NCBI GenBank assembly: GCA_012842395.1
Contig: DUSX01000002.1
Span: forward strand, 62,001-126,000
DNA length: 64,000 nucleotides
Source: Bacillota bacterium
GTDB taxonomy: Bacteria; Bacillota; SHA-98; UBA4971
Direction: 5' to 3'
A model generated the notes under the pieces. That model was not told the origin of the DNA. It ran no database searches and worked only from the letters and a program-made list of their open reading frames with translations. The position numbers and the translations under genes were made by a program. Below are positions 56,479 to 64,000 of the stretch, one piece after another; position 1 is the stretch's first letter; each line of letters begins with the position of its first letter.

Positions 56479-58152
56479 CTACATCTCGAAGAGTCTGACC
56501 TTCTCGCCCAGGATGAACCTTGCCAAACCCAGGACAACGAATATCGATCCGACCACCGCAACCCCGAGGGAGCTCGCCTGGCCCCAGTAGCCGTGGTCTG
56601 CAAGGTTTATGATAGATACCGACGCTAGTTTCCAAGACGGGGATATGAGGAAAACGGGGCCGCTCACGGAGTTCATCGACCTTATGAAGGTGTACAGCAG
56701 CCCTGTGGTGAACGCCGGCTTCATCAGGGGCAGCATCACCGACCAGAACGACCTCAGGCTGTGGGCACCGAGGTTCGTGGAAGCCTCCTCGATCCCTCTG
56801 TCTATCTGTTTGAGCATTCCGGACGCGGTCCTGTAACCGACCGCCATGTAGTGGAATACCATGAACGTCACGATTATCAGAGCCGTCCCTGTCATGGCGA
56901 GAGGCCCGGAGTTGAACGCGAGGATGTATCCGATGCCGAGCACGGTGCCTGGGACCGCCGACGGCAGCACCGCGGCGAAGTCCAGCGCGGCCTTGCCGGG
57001 CACTTGCTTGAACTGGACCACGTAAGCCAGGACGACCGTGAAGAGAGCTGAGAATGCAGCGGCCATAGCGGAGAGCATGACGCTGTTGAGAAGCTCCTTC
57101 CCGTGGACCACCGCCATGACGAAATGGTACGCGGTGAGCGTGAAGTCTGCACCCCAGGTCTTCACGAACGCGCACACGAGGATGACCCCGTATATCGCTA
57201 CCACGAAGAGGGCGACAACCAGGCAGAACGCCGCAAGCCCCCATTTTAGCCAGGGCGCCGGTCCCACGCGTCCTCCCTGGATAGGCTTGCCGGTCACGGT
57301 CACGAAGGAACGCCGCTCCACGATTGAACGTTGGACGAGGAACACCGCGAGCGCGGGCACGAGCAACACCGTTGAGAGCACCGCCGCTCGGGCAGGGCTC
57401 CAGTTGGTGATGAGCTCGAGGTAGGATTCGGTGGCGAGCACCGTAAAGTCGCCTGCGATGAGCATCGGGTTTCCAAAGTCGGCAAGGACTTCAGATGCGA
57501 CCAGGAGAGCAGCGCCTGCGATGCCAGGGGTGGCGAGCGGCAGCACGATGTCCCTGAAAACACGCCACCGACGCGCCCCGAGGTTCACGGCGGCGAATTC
57601 CAGGCTTGAACCTGCGGCCTTGAGCACGGACGATATAGAGAGGTACGCCGTGGGGAAGAAAGCGAACGTCTGCACCGCCCAGAGGCCTTTCCACCCGTAT
57701 ATATCCGGTCTCAGGCCGAGGAGGGTCCACGTGATGAGGCCGCGCCGCCCGAAGAGGAGTATGAAAGCAAGCCCGGTGACGAACGGCGGTGACATGAGCG
57801 GCAAGAGCCCGATGATCCGGAAGAAGCGGCTTCCTGGGACCTCGACGTAAGTCACGGCATAGGCGAACACAAATCCGAGCACGGTGGCGGACGCCGTCGA
57901 TATGACCGCCATGAATAGGCTGTTCAGCGTGGCCTTGACGAAACGAGGCGTCTCGAAGTAGGCGAGCCAGTCGGCAAGGCCAGGCATAGCGAGCACCTTG
58001 CCGAGGGGCAAGAAGAGAAACAGCGCGAGAAGCACCACGGAGCCACCGACAGCGAACAACAAGGCGGGCTCGCGCGCGATCTGACGGGCGCGGGTCAGCG
58101 TTCGGTTGTACTGTCCCATGTGTTGTTGAGCTTTAGTGATAGAGGTTTCCAC
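56479..58152 (-). CDS. ABC transporter permease, fused two-domain (FbpB type)
   Basis: A 557-residue permease with twelve helices and two BPD_transp_1 domains in one chain. The first EAA-like loop (GAARRWRVFRDIVLPLATPGI) is around residue 195 and the second (GAHSLRSFWSVMLPLMKPA) around 470. This FbpB layout is usual for ferric iron, 2-aminoethylphosphonate and related importers. GTG start with GGAGG 6 nt upstream. A 290-bp gap with a large inverted repeat separates it from the binding-protein gene. Confidence 0.94.
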   Translation of the reverse strand: METSITKAQQHMGQYNRTLTRARQIAREPALLFAVGGSVVLLALFLFLPLGKVLAMPGLADWLAYFETPRFVKATLNSLFMAVISTASATVLGFVFAYAVTYVEVPGSRFFRIIGLLPLMSPPFVTGLAFILLFGRRGLITWTLLGLRPDIYGWKGLWAVQTFAFFPTAYLSISSVLKAAGSSLEFAAVNLGARRWRVFRDIVLPLATPGIAGAALLVASEVLADFGNPMLIAGDFTVLATESYLELITNWSPARAAVLSTVLLVPALAVFLVQRSIVERRSFVTVTGKPIQGGRVGPAPWLKWGLAAFCLVVALFVVAIYGVILVCAFVKTWGADFTLTAYHFVMAVVHGKELLNSVMLSAMAAAFSALFTVVLAYVVQFKQVPGKAALDFAAVLPSAVPGTVLGIGYILAFNSGPLAMTGTALIIVTFMVFHYMAVGYRTASGMLKQIDRGIEEASTNLGAHSLRSFWSVMLPLMKPAFTTGLLYTFIRSMNSVSGPVFLISPSWKLASVSIINLADHGYWGQASSLGVAVVGSIFVVLGLARFILGEKVRLFEM

Positions 58153-58315
58153 AGCTATCCTCCGTTCCGGACGCGCAGCGCTTGACGACCGAGGCGAGTC
58201 CGCGTCTGAAGCGGGCGACGGTACCGCCCATCATGGCGCAACACGTATGAGTGCAGCGCGGAACGCGCATCCATGCGCCGCCCGGGTCATGTCGTCTGTC
58301 AGGACCAGGGAGACC

Positions 58316-58401
58316 GGCAGGGGGACGAGAGCGGTGGCGCCCCGGGAGCCCGCCGCCGGCGCAGCGCCCAACTGCGAGCCCCACGGGGCGGTCCCCCTGC
58401 C
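58316..58401 (-). repeat. Large inverted repeat between binding protein and permease genes
   Basis: GGCAGGGGGAC (58316-58326) and GTCCCCCTGCC (58391-58401) are perfect 11-bp complements around a 64-nt GC-rich loop with its own palindromes (GGCGCCCCGGG, CGCCGGCG). In the RNA this would form a very stable structure about 40 nt after the binding-protein stop. It may protect that message or reduce readthrough to the permease. Confidence 0.75.
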
Positions 58402-58442
58402 TGTGCTTCAGGAATTGCGACGCAGCTAAGGCAACCTGACTG

Positions 58443-59474
58443 TCAACGGGCGAACTTCTTGCTCCACACGCTCAGGAGAGCGTCCTTGTCCGCAGCGGCC
58501 TTGATCACGTCGAAACCCTCAAAGATATCCATCTCAGACAGGGGCTTCACACCGGGCGGCAGCTCGACGTCCGGGCGTGTGGGGATCCTCATGGTGAGGT
58601 CGGTATGCAATTGCTGTGCCTTCTGGCCTATCACGAAGTCGATGAACTTCTTGGCGTTCTCCGGGTTGGGGCCGCCCTTGATGATGGAGACAGACCCGAT
58701 CTCCCACCCAGCGCCCTTCGGCACGATGATCTCCACGTTGAACCCGGCCTTCTGCATGAGGAGCTGATCATGGAGGAAATTGATGCCCACGAGGAACTCG
58801 CCGGTCGCGACGAGCTGGGCCGGAGCGAGCCCCTTCTTCGTGTAGTGGTTCACGTTCTTGTCCAGCTGTTCGAAGAACGCCCATCCCTCGGCCTCGCCGT
58901 ACTTCTGGAGGTAGGAGGCGAGGAAGGTGTACCCCGTGCTCGAGAGCTGTGGATCAGGCATCACGACCTCATCTTTGAATTCCGGTCGGAGCAGGTCCTT
59001 CCATGTCTGCGGCATTGGAACGTTCTTCGGCTTGCATTCCGCGTCAAACCGGTCCTTGTTTACGATGATCGCCACGGGCCCTAGATAAATCCCGGTCCAG
59101 TACCCATCCTTGTCTTTGAACGCCGCAGGGATCTTCGCCGCCTCCGGCGAGACGTACTTCGCGAGAAGACCCTTCATCTTCATCGCTTCGTGGTTCTCCG
59201 CGCCCGCCCCGAGGAAGATGTCTGCCTGAGGCGAGGCCGCCTCAGCCTCCACTCTCGCTACGGCCTGGCCCGTCGCGAGCGCCAGGTACTTCACTTTGAT
59301 GCCGGTCTCCTTCTCGAAGAGGGAGAAAAGACGCTTCGCCTCATTCTCGTGGAAAGTGACGTACACGACGAGTTCCCGCGACCCCTGCGCCGCGGCAAGC
59401 GCGGTGCAAAGGCCGAGCAGCATAACGGCTACGATGGCTGCAGCTATACAGCGACCCAGAGCACGGTTTCTCAT
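58443..59474 (-). CDS. ABC transporter extracellular solute-binding protein (family 1, Fbp/PhnS-like)
   Basis: A 343-residue binding protein with a signal peptide (AAAIVAVMLLGLCTALAAAQG, about 1-29) and the start ELVVYVTFHENEAKRLFSLFEKETGIKV. ASPQADIFLGAGAENH and GYWTGIYLGPVAIIVNKDRF place it in the ferric/phosphonate/phosphoglycerate binding-protein group. The paired tyrosines used to bind iron in FbpA are not evident; the equivalent region reads GINFLHDQLLM. Iron is therefore doubtful, and an organic anion is an alternative. GGAGG 8 nt before the ATG. Preceded by a sigma-54 promoter. Confidence 0.9.
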   Translation of the reverse strand: MRNRALGRCIAAAIVAVMLLGLCTALAAAQGSRELVVYVTFHENEAKRLFSLFEKETGIKVKYLALATGQAVARVEAEAASPQADIFLGAGAENHEAMKMKGLLAKYVSPEAAKIPAAFKDKDGYWTGIYLGPVAIIVNKDRFDAECKPKNVPMPQTWKDLLRPEFKDEVVMPDPQLSSTGYTFLASYLQKYGEAEGWAFFEQLDKNVNHYTKKGLAPAQLVATGEFLVGINFLHDQLLMQKAGFNVEIIVPKGAGWEIGSVSIIKGGPNPENAKKFIDFVIGQKAQQLHTDLTMRIPTRPDVELPPGVKPLSEMDIFEGFDVIKAAADKDALLSVWSKKFAR

Positions 59475-59519
59475 GATACGCACCTCCTGTAAGATTTGTG
59501 ACTCTCGCGAGAAAGAGGA

Positions 59520-59535
59520 TGCATGTCCTGTGCCA
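59520..59535 (-). promoter_or_regulatory. Sigma-54 (-24/-12) promoter of the transporter operon
   Basis: On the minus strand TGGCACAGGACATGCAT gives a perfect -24 element TGGCAC and ATGCA for TTGCA at -12, with exactly 10 nt between the invariant GG and GC. Predicted start about 59509, giving a 35-nt leader with the GGAGG site. Confidence 0.8.
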
Positions 59536-59607
59536 TCGGAGGTCGCCCGTCGAAACAAGTGCTGCGGAGTCGCGTGGCCGCGAGATTCGTTCGCGTTGCG
59601 GGCGTCC

Positions 59608-59637
59608 TTGGAGCGTACGCGCAAGCGGTGCTATAAT
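59608..59637 (+). promoter_or_regulatory. Rightward extended -10 promoter without an obvious gene
   Basis: TTGGAG and TATAAT are 18 bp apart, with TGC before the -10. Transcription would run into the repeat and antisense to the NtrC-type regulator gene. The -10 overlaps the first 17-bp palindrome by one base. Confidence 0.5.
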
Positions 59638-59674
59638 GCACCATTTTGGTGCACCGTGGCACCGTTATGGTGCC
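59637..59674. promoter_or_regulatory. Two 17-bp palindromes: probable enhancer sites for the NtrC-type regulator
   Basis: TGCACCATTTTGGTGCA (59637-59653) and GGCACCGTTATGGTGCC (59658-59674) share the pattern xGCACCrTTwTGGTGCx. Centres are 21 bp apart (two helical turns) and about 136 and 157 bp upstream of the predicted sigma-54 start, a normal place for enhancer-binding protein sites. Confidence 0.75.
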
Positions 59675-59689
59675 GCGAACTGCAGGCGC

Positions 59690-59800
59690 GGTTGGTGAGT
59701 CCCCGAGGTGGCGCGCTTGCGGTGTGCACCGTTGGGATCTGAGGTGGCGCGCGAGATGGCCAAACCTTGGGCGCTGCGTCGTGCAAGCGCCGCCAGCGCC
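59690..59800 (+). repeat. Degenerate TIR-type repeat, copy F
   Basis: Shares with copy A the segments GGCGCGCTTGCGG near its left and GCGTCGTGCAAGC near its right, in the same order and orientation. Termini and internal stem are too decayed to define. Confidence 0.5.
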
Positions 59801-59860
59801 AGCTCTGGCGCCTTGTGGGAAGAGACACAGAAAGAAGACTTGTTGCGCCATTCTTGATGC

Positions 59861-61207
<1,347 letters not shown>

Positions 61208-63281
61208 GCACGATTCCTCCTTCTTCCGGGGTGTCCGAGGAAGGCCTCGGGCTTACGCCGCATCCCGCCTCGGACGTCGTGAGGCAGTCATATGGGGCGG
61301 GGAGCAAGATCTCAAAGAGCGCACCGTGCCCGCACGCGGCCGGGTACGGACTCACCACGGATACGCTCCCGCCGTGTTCCTCCACGATCTGCTTGACGAT
61401 GGCGAGGCCGAGCCCGGTTCCACGCTTTCGGGTGGTGTAGAAAGGCTCAAAGATGTGGGGAAGGACGTCAGGATCAATGCCCGGTCCGGTGTCGGCAAAC
61501 GCGACCCGTATGGATCGCGAGGGGGTGTCATAGCAACAGGCGATATCCAGGCTACGCTGGTCCCGAGGGCTTTCCTCCAGCGGACACTCGCCCGTCTCCT
61601 TGCGCCACGTCCGATCCGTCGCCTCCGCCGAGCCCTGGGAGGCTTGGGGCGCAGGGGAGGCCTCCATCCCTTCCATGGCCTCAAGAGCGTTGATGCAGAC
61701 GTTCAGAAAGGCTTGCCTGATTCTGTCCTCGTCCACGAAGCACCCAGGAATATCTGCCAGCCTGAGCGACACACGGATCCCGCCTGCTTCGGCACGTGGA
61801 CCCACCAGGCTTGCGATGTCCGAAAGGATCCTTCCGATGTCGGTGAACTTCGGCATGGTGGAGTGCGGCTGCGCGAAATCAAGGAGCTGTTGAACGAGCA
61901 GGTTGAGGCGGTCCGACTCCTTTATAACGATGTCGAGGAGCTCGGAGACCTCACGATCCTCAGCTTTCGATCGTATGTACCGGGCGCAAGACCTGATGGA
62001 CCCGATGGGGTTGCGGACCTCGTGGGCGATGGCCGCCGCCATGCGGCCCAATTCTGCAAGGCGGTCCTGCCGCGTAGCCTTCGCCTGAAGGTCTTTCTGC
62101 CAGGTGATGTCCTGCAGCGTGACAGCTATTCCGGCGAAACCGCCCCCCTGGTCTGTCATGACAGCGGTGTTGACTAGGAACGTGGCACGATGAGGCGACG
62201 CCACCGAGATCTCGCGGCTGGGACAGGATCTCCTCGCGGCCATGGAGTCGGAAACGAGGTCCACGAGGGGCGGGAGGTTTCGAAGGGCTTGCTGGACAGG
62301 ACAGGACACTGGTGGCACGCCGTCGTTGATGTCCAGCATCCTGCACGCCGCGGGGTTCACAGTGGTGACGATGCCGGACGCGTCCACGGTTATCACGCCT
62401 GTGGGGATGGCGGCAAGGATGTTGTCAGTGTACTCTTTGAGTTCGCAAATGGTGGCGGTGTGCCGCTCGAGTTCGCGATAGGCTGTCTTCAGATTCGCCA
62501 TGGACGTGCCGAGATTCTCCGCCATCACGTTAAACGCTGCAGCGAGATCTTCGATCTCGTCGCCCGTGTGAGCATCGATCCTAGTTGAAAGGTCGCCGGA
62601 CGCTGCCCGCCTTGCAGCCGCCGTGAGGACGCTTAGCGGCCGCGTGATCTTGAGCGCCAGCCACAGGACGCCCAGCGATCCTACGATTATCGCAGCCACG
62701 GTCAGAGCCACCGATTGCAGTGTCGCCTGACGGATGGCCGTTCGCATGGTGCCGAGGTCCATGCCAACTTCGACGGCACCGACCATGCTGCCGAAGAAGT
62801 AGAGCGGAACCATCACCCGGAAGATCGTTTCGCCCGAGGCGAGATGCTGCAGTTCATCGGCAGGAGCGCGGGTCTCCACGACCTTTGCGAGAAGCGGGTC
62901 CTCCGGCCTCACGTCGAACTGCGAGAAAACATCCATGGGCGGAGCCTGTTCCTCGGAGAGCAGGTCGGCCCTGGTGAGGAACCGGCCCTTTTGGCCGTAG
63001 ATCCGCAGGTACCTTACGCCCGCGGACGTCCTCGCCTCGTCCACGATGCGGGAGATGCCGGAGTCGGTCACCATGGCGTTTTCGATCGAGAGCGCGTACG
63101 ACTCTGCGAGCGTGACGCCATCTTTACGCATTTGATCAAGGATGCGCACGCTCTCGCTCCGGATTGCGATAGCGGTGGTCACCGCCATCACCGCAACCAG
63201 GAGCAACGTCACATACATGATCAGGCGACTCGCCAGGTGCCGCTTTTGGAGGATGAGGCTGCCTTTCGAGAGCCCCAGCAT

Positions 63282-63633
63282 TGCCGCTGTAAACGCTCCT
63301 CTGCGTGGCGCTGTCGGAACAGGAGGGTACCGTTCCGCGCGATACCAATTCGATGTCGGAGGTGTGGTCCCTTCTCGGAAGTTATTTCTTACATTACCTG
63401 CTGTGTCGTACGCACTCCGCCTCGTCCCGCATCGAGAGGCGAGCACAAGCTCCGGAGGATGCCGCTTTTGCATTCGATGTGCGGTGGGGCGGGCTGCCGG
63501 GCTGCCAGGCTTGCGTCCTTGAGCGCTGTACCGTAGGATTGTGATGTGACGAGGACCGCCGCCGTATGCCCGGCACGGACCGGCGCGTGAACCGCGGCGT
63601 GCCGAGAGGGAGCGGGGGAGGAGCGGAAGGCCG
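63282..63633. other. Divergent intergenic region, no gene
   Basis: About 350 bp between the kinase and the ABC-F gene. An A/T-rich patch around 63390 (GTTATTTCTTACATTACC) is the best place for the leftward kinase promoter. No further structure seen. Confidence 0.5.
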
Positions 63634-63636
63634 TTG

Positions 63637-64000
63637 GTGGTTATCCAGGCAAAGGGAGTATCCAAATCGTACGGCGTAAACACGGTTATCGCGGAGGTGT
63701 CGTTCCGCATCAACGCCGGGGAGAAGATCGGGCTCGTTGGGCGGAACGGAGCGGGCAAGACCACCCTTCTTCGGTTGCTCGCAGGCCTCGAGCCGCCCGA
63801 TTCCGGCGAGATCATCATTTCGGAAGGCGTCCGGATGGGCGTGGTTGAGCAGGATCCGGTGTTCGATTCAAACGCGCCGCTCATCGAATGGGTATATACG
63901 GGCCTTCAGGAACTGCTCGACTTGGAGAGGGCAATAGCCGTGCTGTCGCGAGAGATGAGCGTGCCCGAGGTAGCCGATTCCCCCGCCAGGCTAAAGAAGG
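63637..64000 (+). CDS. ABC-F family ATPase, N-terminal part (runs off window)
   Basis: 121 codons are visible and open to the window end. The sequence VIQAKGVSKSYGVNTVIAEV, INAGEKIGLVGRNGAGKTTL (Walker A), and GEIIISEGVRMGVVEQDPVF is typical of soluble ABC-F proteins that act on ribosomes (Uup/EttA/antibiotic-resistance group). No membrane segments. The GTG at 63637 has GGAAGG 6 nt upstream; a TTG at 63634 is possible. Subfamily cannot be told from this part. Confidence 0.9.
   Translation, partial: MVIQAKGVSKSYGVNTVIAEVSFRINAGEKIGLVGRNGAGKTTLLRLLAGLEPPDSGEIIISEGVRMGVVEQDPVFDSNAPLIEWVYTGLQELLDLERAIAVLSREMSVPEVADSPARLKK

Larger units (their letters stand above)
59475..59860. other. Control region of the transporter operon
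   Basis: 386 bp with no gene. From the operon outward it holds a sigma-54 promoter (59520-59535), a rightward extended -10 promoter (59608-59637), two 17-bp palindromes (59637-59674) and a decayed TIR-type repeat (about 59690-59800). Confidence 0.7.

Noticed and set aside
59612-59632. Second sigma-54-like site TAGCACCGCTTGC on the minus strand
   Set aside because: Spacing between the -24 and -12 elements is two bases too short and the GG is AG.

Overview
The window is GC-rich, dense with genes and mixed in strand. The gene set points to an anaerobic, spore-forming, deep-branching Bacillota (Firmicutes), possibly a Limnochordia- or Symbiobacterium-like lineage. The grounds are AddAB rather than RecBCD, SpoIIE, a tilS-ftsH neighbourhood, strong GGAGG ribosome sites, many GTG/TTG starts, a B12-dependent ribonucleotide reductase, a tungsten aldehyde oxidoreductase and a sigma-54 system. 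The lineage is an inference; no rRNA or tRNA gene was seen.

Layout. 0-2 kb: leftward radical SAM/SPASM protein coupled to a secreted protein cut by the window edge. 2.2-10 kb: addB-addA. 10-17 kb: a Myb-like coiled-coil protein, a TPP riboswitch with thiT, a D-2-hydroxyacid dehydrogenase, a guanylate kinase, adenine deaminase and a gutted pheA. 17-21.5 kb: a Yip1 membrane protein and a MacA/MacB-type efflux operon. 21.7-30.3 kb: spoIIE, tilS, ftsH, hutU. 30.3-34.4 kb: a DUF2294 remnant, a chemoreceptor and a diguanylate cyclase. 34.4-38.6 kb: an aldehyde:ferredoxin oxidoreductase operon (Fe-S protein, AOR, MoaD-like, FAD oxidoreductase). 38.8-48 kb: NifU-like scaffold, LysM-BsuPI protein, membrane-anchored AMMECR1 protein coupled to an alpha-2-macroglobulin-VanW fusion, and a MATE exporter. 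48-53 kb: class II ribonucleotide reductase behind NrdR-like boxes, and an amidohydrolase. 53-55 kb: MarR regulator with an ArsM-ArsN2 fusion. 55-63.3 kb: a leftward nutrient-sensing block of histidine kinase, NtrC-type regulator, sigma-54 promoter and ABC transporter. 63.6 kb to the end: start of an ABC-F ATPase.

The most interesting signals lie between genes. (1) Two 17-bp palindromes 21 bp apart sit upstream of a -24/-12 promoter, between the NtrC-type regulator and the transporter it probably controls. (2) A family of about 115-135-bp repeats has terminal inverted repeats of the type AGGGTTGCCGGTG; four copies share an internal stem whose base changes are largely compensated. One copy lies about 40 bp past the gutted pheA, and another begins within the DUF2294 remnant frame. 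(3) Two NrdR-like boxes 32 bp apart and a perfect DnaA box precede nrdJ.

Several proteins are unusual fusions or carry additions: the A2M-VanW fusion, the ArsM-ArsN2 fusion, the anchored AMMECR1 protein, and low-complexity inserts in housekeeping enzymes.
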